Shown: positions 9,881 to 18,268 of the stretch, one piece after another
Layout of the letters: the number at the start of each line of letters is the position of its first letter
Position numbering within the stretch: position 1 is the first letter of the stretch
Notes under the pieces: model-generated
What the model saw: the letters and a program-made list of their open reading frames with translations, nothing else
What the model was told of the DNA's origin: nothing
Database searches by the model: none
Source of the DNA: Fidelibacterota bacterium
Lineage (GTDB): Bacteria; Fidelibacterota; Marinisomatia; Marinisomatales; UBA1611
Direction: 5' to 3'
Assembly (NCBI GenBank): GCA_002708715.1
Contig: PAPB01000037.1
Location: forward strand, 51,803 to 115,802
DNA length: 64,000 nt
Program-made: the position numbers and the translations under genes

Positions 9881-9949
9881 ACACTATAATTCCAACTTAA
9901 TAATAATTTCATTAAGTATGTAGATTATCAGAATAAAAGTAGTATCATA

Positions 9950-11299
9950 ATGAAAAGAAAATTTATTATTCAAAGTGAACTTGAAAACAATTTCAATCAT
10001 TATTCTCATGAGATTGATTTTTCTTCAATCGCAGAATGGATGGCTTGTGGTTTTTTCCTAGGAAATAATGATTTCACAAAAACAAAGTTTGGTTCAAAAA
10101 CAACATATAGTTTGGAGTCAAATTGGTATTATGCTCCAAGGGATCTCACCTTTAATCAGGCTTCTGATGAGTTTTCAGAAATTTTTGAAAGATTAATTAA
10201 AGAGAAAATTAAAAATCGTAAAATAATTTTGCCTCTTTCTGGTGGGCTTGATTCAAGAACACTAGCGGCGGCATTAAGAAATGAAAAAAATCTCGTATCA
10301 TATTCATATGAATTTGTTGGAGGTATTAGAGAAACAGATTATGCAAAGCAAATCAGTAATAGTATGGGATGGGAATTTTATAAATTTTATATTGAGAAAG
10401 GATATCTTTGGAATAAGATTGATGAACTGGCAGATATTAATCTATGTCAATCTGATTTTACCCATCCAAGACAGATGGCAGTTATTAATAAAATTGCTGA
10501 ATTAGGTAATCTCATTTTATCAGGTCAATGGGGTGATGTACTTTTTGATTTACCAAGAATTAGAAAAAATACAAGTATAGATGAATTGAGTTATATTGTA
10601 ATAAATAAAATAACAAAGTTAGGTGGTCTTGAACTTGCAAATAGATTATGGGAAGAATGGGGCCTTTCTAATAAATTTGAAGAAATGCTATTTGGTCATA
10701 TTCAAAAATTACTTTTAGAAATTAATATTGATAATCCAAGTAGGCGATTACAAGCTTTTAAATCATTACATTGGGCAGTAAGATGGGCTAATCCTAATCT
10801 GAAAATTTTTAATAATAGCTGTGAGCTTTTTTCGCCATATTATCAAGATAAAATGTGTGATTTTATCTGTACGATTCCAGATAAATATTTAATGAATAGA
10901 AAAATGCAAATTAATTATTTGAAAAACAAAGCACCAAATCTTTCGGAGATACCTTGGCAAGTATATGATTTAAATCTGTATAATTATAAATATTTTAATA
11001 GTATCTATTTACCTAGGAGAATATTTAGATTTTTAAAGCGCCAAGTAAAAGAGCATATTTTATTTCAATCTCCTGTTATCCAAAGAAATTGGGAGTTGCA
11101 ATTCCTTGGAAAAAAAAATGAGGACAAACTAAGATATTGGCTTTTTGAAACAAAAAACCTAAATAATATTGTGTCAAAAAATTTAGTAAATGAATTTTAT
11201 AACAAATTTCAAAATCATGATAGAGTAAAATATAGTCATCCAATTAGTATGTTATTAACACTCTCGGTTTGGTGCGAAAAGTTTTGGAAAAAAAGATAA
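9950..11299 (+). CDS. Asparagine-synthetase-domain protein lacking the glutaminase domain
   Basis: A 449-residue protein with the ATP-pyrophosphatase signature SGGLDSR (97-103) of the asparagine synthetase C-terminal domain. An LSGQWGDVLFDLP segment replaces the usual SGDGGDE motif. It does not begin with the Cys2 glutaminase domain. The first 90 residues keep only a short region resembling the linker (SLESNWYYAPRDLT). Without its own glutaminase it must take ammonia directly, borrow it from a partner, or use another nucleophile, as the related beta-lactam synthetases do. It is the third family member in the locus. The 3' end overlaps the next glycosyltransferase by 31 bp. The family is secure; the reaction is unknown. 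Confidence 0.85.
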   Translation: MKRKFIIQSELENNFNHYSHEIDFSSIAEWMACGFFLGNNDFTKTKFGSKTTYSLESNWYYAPRDLTFNQASDEFSEIFERLIKEKIKNRKIILPLSGGLDSRTLAAALRNEKNLVSYSYEFVGGIRETDYAKQISNSMGWEFYKFYIEKGYLWNKIDELADINLCQSDFTHPRQMAVINKIAELGNLILSGQWGDVLFDLPRIRKNTSIDELSYIVINKITKLGGLELANRLWEEWGLSNKFEEMLFGHIQKLLLEINIDNPSRRLQAFKSLHWAVRWANPNLKIFNNSCELFSPYYQDKMCDFICTIPDKYLMNRKMQINYLKNKAPNLSEIPWQVYDLNLYNYKYFNSIYLPRRIFRFLKRQVKEHILFQSPVIQRNWELQFLGKKNEDKLRYWLFETKNLNNIVSKNLVNEFYNKFQNHDRVKYSHPISMLLTLSVWCEKFWKKR

Positions 11300-12483
11300 T
11301 TATAGCTATCTATTCAGGAATTATACCAGGATCAGTTTTTATTGAGAACTTGGTAAGGTTAGTAGCGACTAAATCAGTTAAAGTATTAATATTTGGTAAA
11401 GGGAAAAATATCGATTATAGAAATAAAAATATAACAGTATATAAAACACCAGAAAATTTTTTCAAGAAATCAATTTTTATTATTTATCAATTACTTTTTT
11501 TATTAATAATAAGACCGCAAAGGTTAATTAAGTTAATTAAAAAATATAAATATATACCAAAATCTTCATCAATAATAGATATGTTAAGCAAAATTCTTCC
11601 TGTTATTAATCATTTGCCAGATATTTTTCATATTCAGTGGGCTAAATCATTACCATATTGGTTTTTTTTAAAAGAAATTTTTGGTGTTAAGATTATTTTA
11701 AGTTTAAGAGGATCACATATAAACTATTCTCCTATTGCTGATAAAAATCTCGCTAAAAAATATAAGTATTTTTTCCCAAATATTGATTATATGCATGCGG
11801 TTTCAAAAACAATTGGTTCTAAGGCAATGCTTTATGGAGCAGATCAAAATAGAATAAAAATTATATTTTCTTGTTTGAATCATGATTTAATTAAAAACTA
11901 TTATAAAAGTGAAACAATTATCCATAAACCCTACAGATTATTAACTGTAGGTAGATTTCATTGGATTAAAGGTTATCATTATAGTCTTACTGCAATTTAT
12001 AATTTGATAAAGAAAAATATTCCCATTGAATATACCATCATCAGTAATAATTTGCCTTCTGAAGAGTTCCTTTTTCAAATTTCTGATTTATCTTTACATG
12101 ATAATGTCGTTGTTTTAAACCTTTCATCTCAAGAAGAAGTTTATAATAAAATGATTGAGTCTGATTGTTTTCTTATACCAAGTATTGAAGAAGGTATTTC
12201 TAACGCTGTTATTGAATCAATGTCAATTGGACTTCCTGTTATTAGTAGTGATTGTGGTGGTATGAGAGAAGTCATTAATCATGGTGAAAATGGATTCCTT
12301 TTTAAAAGTCGTGATGTGATTTCATTAGAAAAAGTTTTATTAATGGTCATGAATCTTAATAATCAAGAAAGAGGAGATATAATTTCTTCAGCCCAAGAAA
12401 ATATTTTAAAAAATTATAATTCAAATATTATAAAAAACGAGTTTCATAATTTGTACAATATGACAATGGGTGTTAAAAATTGA
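11269..12483 (+). CDS. Glycosyltransferase family 4 (GT-B)
   Basis: A 404-residue GT4 enzyme. The donor lobe begins at PYRLLTVGRFHWIKGYHY and ends with PSIEEGISNAVIESMSIGLPVISSDCGGMREV, both classic GT4 blocks. An N-terminal hydrophobic stretch (FIIYQLLFLLIIRP, about residues 70-83) probably lets the enzyme associate with the inner membrane, where the lipid-linked acceptor is. The listed start is TTG at 11269, which overlaps the previous gene by 31 bp. A second TTG at 11284, just before KKIIIAIYSG, would shorten the overlap to 16 bp and fits the fold at least as well. Close relative in architecture of the next gene. Confidence 0.87.
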   Translation: MVRKVLEKKIIIAIYSGIIPGSVFIENLVRLVATKSVKVLIFGKGKNIDYRNKNITVYKTPENFFKKSIFIIYQLLFLLIIRPQRLIKLIKKYKYIPKSSSIIDMLSKILPVINHLPDIFHIQWAKSLPYWFFLKEIFGVKIILSLRGSHINYSPIADKNLAKKYKYFFPNIDYMHAVSKTIGSKAMLYGADQNRIKIIFSCLNHDLIKNYYKSETIIHKPYRLLTVGRFHWIKGYHYSLTAIYNLIKKNIPIEYTIISNNLPSEEFLFQISDLSLHDNVVVLNLSSQEEVYNKMIESDCFLIPSIEEGISNAVIESMSIGLPVISSDCGGMREVINHGENGFLFKSRDVISLEKVLLMVMNLNNQERGDIISSAQENILKNYNSNIIKNEFHNLYNMTMGVKN

Positions 12484-13661
12484 AAATAGGTTTAATACTT
12501 AATAGGCCACCATCCAAATCAGAGACATTTTTAATTTCAAAAATAAAGGGTCTACAGAAAAATGGACATGAAATAATCATCTTCGCAAATAAAAATTGTG
12601 ATTTTCAATTATGTAAAGTAGTCGCTATGCCAGTAGTTAATAGATTTATACCAATACAAATTATAAAAATGTTTTACCAATATATTCTATTAATTATAAA
12701 GATACCTTTCGTTACTATAAAATTTTTAAAACTTGAGAAAATTGATGGGAAGTCTTTTCGTAAGCGGTGGGAAAACCTTTATTTAAATGCAAAGATTCTT
12801 AAATATAAAATAGATTGGGTTCATTTTGGCTTTGCAACTACAACCATTAGAAAAGAAAATATTGCTAAGGCAATAAATGCAAAAATGAGTATTAGTATAC
12901 GAGGATATGATATTTTTATTTATCCTTTAAAAAATCCTAATTGTTATAATACCTTATGGGAAAAAATAGACAAAGTACATTCTATATCTAATTGTCTCTT
13001 AAAGAAAGCTAAAGAATATGGTTTGGATGATACTATTAAACAATCTATAATATACCCTGCCGTTGATACATCCATATTTTTTAGGAAAAAAGGTGAAAAG
13101 CAACTAATCAATTCTAAAGATAGTATAGAGCTTTTGACGGTTGCAAGATTACATTGGATTAAAGGATTAGAATATGTTCTGCAAGCAATAAAATATTTAA
13201 ATTCTGAAAAATTTAACTATACTATAGTAGGCGATGGGATTGAGTATGAAAGACTTGCTTTGGCTATCGATCAATTAAATTTAACTAATAATGTTCAGAT
13301 GGTTGGTTATGTCCCACATAGTAAAATTTTATCCTATTATAAAGAAGCTGATATGTATATACAATATAGTTTAGAAGAAGGGTTTTGTAATACTGTGCTT
13401 GAAGCTCAATCAATGGGAATTCTTACAGTTGTATCAGATGCGTCAGGTTTAAAAGAGAGTGTGAACAATCATGTAACAGGTTGGATCGTTCCTAAAAGAG
13501 ATCCAATATTACTTTCTGAAAAGATTAAAGAAATTGTATCATTAAATCATAAAGAATTAGATAAAATTCGAAATAATGCGGTAAAAAGAATTCGTAAAAA
13601 GTTCTCCTTGGAATCACAGGAATATCAATTCAATAAATTTTTTAATGAAGATTTATTTTAA
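12480..13661 (+). CDS. Glycosyltransferase family 4 (GT-B)
   Basis: A 393-residue GT4 enzyme with IELLTVARLHWIKGLEYVLQA in the donor lobe and YSLEEGFCNTVLEAQSMGILTVVSDASGLKESV as the donor-binding block. The WIKG sequence is shared with the preceding glycosyltransferase, so these two adjacent genes may be an old duplication. A hydrophobic stretch near residues 62-80 (YQYILLIIKIPFVTIKF) suggests membrane association. The TTG start overlaps the upstream stop in a TTGA arrangement, so translation is probably coupled. The last 17 bases overlap the exostosin-like gene. Confidence 0.88.
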   Translation: MKIGLILNRPPSKSETFLISKIKGLQKNGHEIIIFANKNCDFQLCKVVAMPVVNRFIPIQIIKMFYQYILLIIKIPFVTIKFLKLEKIDGKSFRKRWENLYLNAKILKYKIDWVHFGFATTTIRKENIAKAINAKMSISIRGYDIFIYPLKNPNCYNTLWEKIDKVHSISNCLLKKAKEYGLDDTIKQSIIYPAVDTSIFFRKKGEKQLINSKDSIELLTVARLHWIKGLEYVLQAIKYLNSEKFNYTIVGDGIEYERLALAIDQLNLTNNVQMVGYVPHSKILSYYKEADMYIQYSLEEGFCNTVLEAQSMGILTVVSDASGLKESVNNHVTGWIVPKRDPILLSEKIKEIVSLNHKELDKIRNNAVKRIRKKFSLESQEYQFNKFFNEDLF

Positions 13662-14685
13662 TAGAAATCAAATAGATAAATCAATTTCAAGACAGTTTTA
13701 TGCTGAATGGATTAAACCTGTCTTTCCCAATAAGCGGCATTCTATATATGGGTTAAAACCAGAAGATTTAATGATTTGTGAATCACCAGCAGATGCTGAT
13801 TTATTTATATTGCCTTTAACTTGGAATTATTATTTTGAAAAAGGAGAGCTCGATATTGCAATCAATATTTTGAAATTATATCATGGTTTTTCCAAACCTA
13901 TTTTTACATGGGTACATGGAGACTATACATTTAACATACCGAAAGGTGATTTTATAACATTTCATCATAATCTATATAGTAATAATCTGAAAGATAATGA
14001 ATATGCATATCCTGTAATTATAAGAGATCCCGTCCAATATATAAAATCACATGGCGTAGCTATTTTACCAAAAGGTGATAAACCATCCATAAGTTTTTGT
14101 GGCTTAGCTGATTTAAATTTGATTGATAGATTGATTAGTTATTGCAAAGATTTTATTTTTAAAATTAAAGGAAAAATATTTAAACCGTATTTAGATTTAG
14201 AGATGCCTTTGTCAGGTACCCGCTTAAGGGGAAAGATATTAAAATTACTTTTAAGAAATGCTGATATTGATACTAATTTTATTATTAGGAGAAATGTCGA
14301 TAAAATAAAAATTAACAAAGCAAAATATAAGTTCGATTATTGGAATAATATGATTAGCACACCTTTTGTTCTTTGCGTGAGAGGTAGTGGTAATTTTTCA
14401 ACAAGGTTTTTTGAGGCATTAGCATTAGGAAAGATCCCAATATTAATTGATACAAATTGTGTTTTGCCATTTGAGAAATATATACAGTGGGATCAACATT
14501 GTTTGATTATAAAAGAATCAGACTTTGATCAAATTTCTATGATTATAAAATCTTTTTTTAAAACAATTGAAGAGAAGAAATTTAAGGAAATACAAGTGCA
14601 AAATAGAAAACTATGGATTGAAAATCTATCTTATAGTGGTTTTTTTTATAAGACAATCAAGCACTTTAAGATAAACTCTATTTAA
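13645..14685 (+). CDS. Exostosin-like (GT47-type) glycosyltransferase
   Basis: A 346-residue protein resembling the exostosin family, known from eukaryotic heparan sulfate and plant xylan or pectin synthesis and found sporadically in bacterial polysaccharide loci. The diagnostic part is in the C-terminal half: FVLCVRGSGNFSTRFFEALALGKIPILI followed by LPFEKYIQW, matching the exostosin donor-site block. The N-terminal half has ADADLFILPL and a TWVHGDYTF segment, also in keeping with the family. There is no signal peptide or membrane helix, so it should act in the cytoplasm. It overlaps the upstream GT4 by 17 bp. The family call is fairly firm; the sugar is unknown. Confidence 0.75.
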   Translation: MKIYFNRNQIDKSISRQFYAEWIKPVFPNKRHSIYGLKPEDLMICESPADADLFILPLTWNYYFEKGELDIAINILKLYHGFSKPIFTWVHGDYTFNIPKGDFITFHHNLYSNNLKDNEYAYPVIIRDPVQYIKSHGVAILPKGDKPSISFCGLADLNLIDRLISYCKDFIFKIKGKIFKPYLDLEMPLSGTRLRGKILKLLLRNADIDTNFIIRRNVDKIKINKAKYKFDYWNNMISTPFVLCVRGSGNFSTRFFEALALGKIPILIDTNCVLPFEKYIQWDQHCLIIKESDFDQISMIIKSFFKTIEEKKFKEIQVQNRKLWIENLSYSGFFYKTIKHFKINSI

Positions 14686-14726
14686 TTTATCTATATATGA
14701 AGAAAGTATAAACACACCAAAACCAA

Positions 14727-16055
14727 TTGTTTTATTGTCTAAAAGTTATCAAGCCTTTATGGTATTTTCATTTGAATTGTGGGGATGATATATTATGGCC
14801 TGATCCTGAAAATCTGTTATTATCTGGAAGTTTTGATTGTAAATATGACTCGAATGAATCAACTATCTCTGATGCTAGTTTTGTTATATTAATGCAGGGT
14901 CATATCCAAGAAAGTGTGAAAACAAAATATCTTAAAAGATCAATTATTGATTATGAGCATAGTCTTTATGATGAATTTAGATTTTTAAAAAAATTTTTTA
15001 ATCCTTTGTGGAGTATCATATATCTGATCTATTGTATTTTTTCATTTAGAAACACTATCAAAGTTTTTAGTGCTTTTATAAAAACATTTAATATTAAACG
15101 TGATGATATTTATAATAACCAATTAGGTATAAAAGTAATAGATATGAAAGATCAGTTTTATAATAAAAAGGATAAAATAACTGTTAGAATAGTTATACCG
15201 ACATACAATAGATATGAAGTATTAAAAAACCTATTATTAGATCTAGAAAAACAAGATTATAAAAACTTTTTTATTACAATTATTGATCAATCAGAAGATT
15301 ATAATAAGGATTTTTATAATGTATTTAAAATCAATATAAATCTTATAAGGCAAGAAAAACCCGCTCTATGGAAAGCTAGGAATGACGCAATAAAAAATAG
15401 TAATGAAGAAATTATTGCTTTATTGGATGATGATTCTCGAATTAAACCTAACTGGCTTAGTAAGCATTTAGCTTGTCTAGATTATTTTAAAGTCAATATT
15501 TCAGCAGGTGTATCTATTTCGGAATCTGGGGCTAAAGTACCTTCTAATTATCATTATTATCGTATATCAGATCAACTTGATACAGGCAATGTTGTTTTCA
15601 CTAGAAAGGTCATATCAAAATGTGGGTTTTTTGATGAACAATTTGAGGCAATGCGTATGGGCGATGCAGAATTCGGGTTAAGAGCTTATCAGAAAGGTAT
15701 TATCTCTATATCAAATCCAGAAGCTCAAAGATTGCATTTAAAGACAAGTGTGGGGGGGTTACGTCAAAGTGGTTCTTGGGATGCCTTTAGGCCTACAAAT
15801 ATTTTAAAGCCACGGCCTATTCCTAGTGTTCTTTACTATGCTAGAAATTATTTTGGAAATTATAATGCGTTTATTTTTTTATTGATTAACATTCCTTTAT
15901 CATTCACAAGTTATTCAAATAAAACAAACTTTTTTTCATTGTTAATAAGTATTTCTATATTTCTTATTTTTCTTCCTATTATTATTTGTCAAACTATTTA
16001 TTCATGGAAATTATCATCAAACATTATCTTAGATGGACATAAAATACCAAAATAA
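14727..16055 (+). CDS. Glycosyltransferase family 2 with long N-terminal extension and C-terminal membrane helix
   Basis: The GT2 domain starts only around residue 152 (VRIVIPTYNRYEVLKNLL) and carries the metal site LDDDSR near residue 228 and an RMGDAEFGLRAYQKG acceptor region. Before it lies a 150-residue extension with a WPDPENLLLSGSFD segment, DASFVILMQGH, and one hydrophobic segment near 92-107. I do not recognise this part. A hydrophobic C-terminal segment (FSLLISISIFLIFLPIIICQ) should anchor the protein in the inner membrane. The only early start is TTG at 14727, since a stop codon lies about 20 bases upstream in frame. The next plausible Met is near residue 56, so the true N-terminus is uncertain. 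The 3' end overlaps the next gene by 23 bp. Confidence 0.82.
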   Translation: MFYCLKVIKPLWYFHLNCGDDILWPDPENLLLSGSFDCKYDSNESTISDASFVILMQGHIQESVKTKYLKRSIIDYEHSLYDEFRFLKKFFNPLWSIIYLIYCIFSFRNTIKVFSAFIKTFNIKRDDIYNNQLGIKVIDMKDQFYNKKDKITVRIVIPTYNRYEVLKNLLLDLEKQDYKNFFITIIDQSEDYNKDFYNVFKININLIRQEKPALWKARNDAIKNSNEEIIALLDDDSRIKPNWLSKHLACLDYFKVNISAGVSISESGAKVPSNYHYYRISDQLDTGNVVFTRKVISKCGFFDEQFEAMRMGDAEFGLRAYQKGIISISNPEAQRLHLKTSVGGLRQSGSWDAFRPTNILKPRPIPSVLYYARNYFGNYNAFIFLLINIPLSFTSYSNKTNFFSLLISISIFLIFLPIIICQTIYSWKLSSNIILDGHKIPK

Positions 16056-17145
16056 AAATACTGTCCTTATAATTTCTTCTGAATTCCCTCCAGGCCCTGG
16101 TGGTATAGGTACACATGCTATAAGTATTGCAAATGCATTTCAAAAAAGAGGTGTTAATGTAGTAATTAATACAATTTCTAATTATGTAAATAGTCAAAAA
16201 GAAATCAATTATGATAACAACCACAGTTTTAAAATATATAGATTTAAAAACTATGGTAGTATTATAAAAAGATGGTACCATAGACTTAATATTATAAAAA
16301 ATACTATTAGGTTATATAGGATAAAAAATATTTTTGTTTCAGGAAGATTCTCAATTTGGGTAATTCCTTTTATCAAAATTTTTGGAGTTCCAAACATTGT
16401 AGCAATAATTCATGGAACAGAGATAGGGAAGACTATATTCTTTAAATGGACAATTTTCTGTTTAAAAAAAGCAAATAATATTATTGCTATATCAAAATTC
16501 ACACGATCTTTAATTGCTGAAAATTTAATAGGACAGGTCTATGTAGTTAATAATGGGATAGATCCAAGTATCTGGAATGTTCCAGAAAAGAGTAAGGTTT
16601 TAAAAAATTTCCCGATACTTTTAACAGTAGGTACAATATCATTGCGAAAAGGGCAATATAATGTGATAAAAATGTTACCTTATATTTTAAAAGTTTTTCC
16701 AAATATACATTATCATTGTGTAGGTGATGACAAAGAAAAAAATAGTTTATTAGAGCTTATTGATAAATTAAATTTAATTAATCAGGTAACGATCCATGGC
16801 GTTTTAGAACATTATGAATTAGAAAAGTTATATAATATTTCGCATGTTAATATGATGCTATCTAATCATAAAAGTAAAACCGATTATGAAGGTTTTGGTA
16901 TTAGCGTATTAGAAGGGAATTTATTTGGTGTCCCAGCTATTGGTGCTAGAAATACAGGTTTGCAAGATTCAATTAAACCTAATATTAATGGTGAGTTAGT
17001 TGACCCCAAAAACAATAAAGAGATTATCAAATCATTAGAAAGAATATTCTTAAAATATGATTATTATTCAAATCAATCAAAGAATTATGCTAAAATAAAT
17101 ACATGGGATAATAAAATCGTTCAATATGAAAAATTTATCCAATAA
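16033..17145 (+). CDS. Glycosyltransferase family 4 (GT-B)
   Basis: A 370-residue GT4 enzyme with the glycine-rich N-terminal loop FPPGPGGIGTHAISIANAF, found in many mannosyl- and glucosyl-transferases of the family. The inter-lobe segment is VVNNGIDPSIWN, the donor-lobe strand is LLTVGTISLRKGQYNVIKML, and the donor block is DYEGFGISVLEGNLFGVPAIGARNTGLQDSI. It overlaps genes on both sides (23 bp upstream, 20 bp downstream), as do most genes in this part of the locus. The linkage formed is not readable from the sequence. Confidence 0.9.
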   Translation: MDIKYQNKNTVLIISSEFPPGPGGIGTHAISIANAFQKRGVNVVINTISNYVNSQKEINYDNNHSFKIYRFKNYGSIIKRWYHRLNIIKNTIRLYRIKNIFVSGRFSIWVIPFIKIFGVPNIVAIIHGTEIGKTIFFKWTIFCLKKANNIIAISKFTRSLIAENLIGQVYVVNNGIDPSIWNVPEKSKVLKNFPILLTVGTISLRKGQYNVIKMLPYILKVFPNIHYHCVGDDKEKNSLLELIDKLNLINQVTIHGVLEHYELEKLYNISHVNMMLSNHKSKTDYEGFGISVLEGNLFGVPAIGARNTGLQDSIKPNINGELVDPKNNKEIIKSLERIFLKYDYYSNQSKNYAKINTWDNKIVQYEKFIQ

Positions 17146-18268
17146 TTCTTTTTGTATAATAATATCTCATACCCCTTATTGTAAGAATCATAATGGTGGT
17201 TTGGTTGGTTTAGGATCAACAGTTGAAGAGATAGATCGTTTATCTACTATTTTTAAAAAAATTTACCATTTTGCACCAATACATGACGGTGAACCTCCTT
17301 TATCATATATTAAACATGAAAATGCTGAAATTGAAATAATCCCAATGATTTCAGCAGGAGGAAAAAGTTTTGGTGATAAATTCAAACATATTTTATTTTT
17401 CTCTAAACATTTAAAAGAGATAAAGCCATATCTTAATAAAACTGATTTAATACATTTTAGAGCGCCAACAGGTTTCGGTTTATTATTTTTACCTTGGTTA
17501 TATTTTTTTTGGAAAAAAAATATATGGGTAAAATATGCAGGCTCATGGAATTCTAATTCTGTACCTTTAACTTATAAAATTCAACGTTGGATGTTATTAA
17601 GGTTCCCTCCAAATTTTAAAATTACAATTAATAGTTCCAGTAGAAAATTAGGAGATAATTTTTTCACCTTTTGTAATCCCTGCTTTGATAAAAAAATTAT
17701 TGCTAAAAATTATGATATAGTACAAAAAAAGAATTTTAATAAAGAATTAAATTTAGTATTTGTTGGTAGAGTAGAAGAAAAAAAAGGAATTGGTTCATTA
17801 TTGGATATTATGGAAACCATAGGTCATTTAAAAATCATCAAAAAATTACAAATTGTAGGAGAGTCTAAAAGGTTGGATTTTTATATAAATAAGGCAGAGA
17901 AAATATCTCATAAAATTTGTTTAACTGGGCCATTATCAAGGAAAGATGTCTTTAACATATATTCTAACAGTCATATCATCATATTGTTATCGCATTCTGA
18001 GGGATTGCCAAAAGTACTCATGGAAGCAGCAGTATTTGGATGTGTTCCGATTGTTTCAAACTTTTCTGGAATTTCTGATATAATAAAAGATAGCTTTAAC
18101 GGATTTATATTAAACTCTGCCAATGGACAATATGATTATAATAAATTAAAAACTATTATTAATAACCCTCTAGAATTGAAAAAATGTTCACTTAATGCTT
18201 ATAATACATCACATAATTTTACTTATGAGAAATATTTAAAAAATGTAAAAGATGCCATTTTATTTTAA
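17126..18268 (+). CDS. Glycosyltransferase family 4 (GT-B), divergent N-terminal lobe
   Basis: A 380-residue GT4 enzyme. The C-terminal lobe has LNLVFVGRVEEKKGIGSLLDIM and HSEGLPKVLMEAAVFGCVPIVSNFSGISDII, the normal GT4 donor blocks. The N-terminal lobe is less typical, with NHNGGLVGLGSTVEEIDRL and a short hydrophobic segment (GLLFLPWLYFFWKK, about 113-126) that may dip into the membrane. It is embedded in an overlapping run, 20 bp into the upstream gene and 17 bp into the polymerase gene that follows. The sugar is unknown. Confidence 0.85.
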   Translation: MKNLSNNSFCIIISHTPYCKNHNGGLVGLGSTVEEIDRLSTIFKKIYHFAPIHDGEPPLSYIKHENAEIEIIPMISAGGKSFGDKFKHILFFSKHLKEIKPYLNKTDLIHFRAPTGFGLLFLPWLYFFWKKNIWVKYAGSWNSNSVPLTYKIQRWMLLRFPPNFKITINSSSRKLGDNFFTFCNPCFDKKIIAKNYDIVQKKNFNKELNLVFVGRVEEKKGIGSLLDIMETIGHLKIIKKLQIVGESKRLDFYINKAEKISHKICLTGPLSRKDVFNIYSNSHIIILLSHSEGLPKVLMEAAVFGCVPIVSNFSGISDIIKDSFNGFILNSANGQYDYNKLKTIINNPLELKKCSLNAYNTSHNFTYEKYLKNVKDAILF

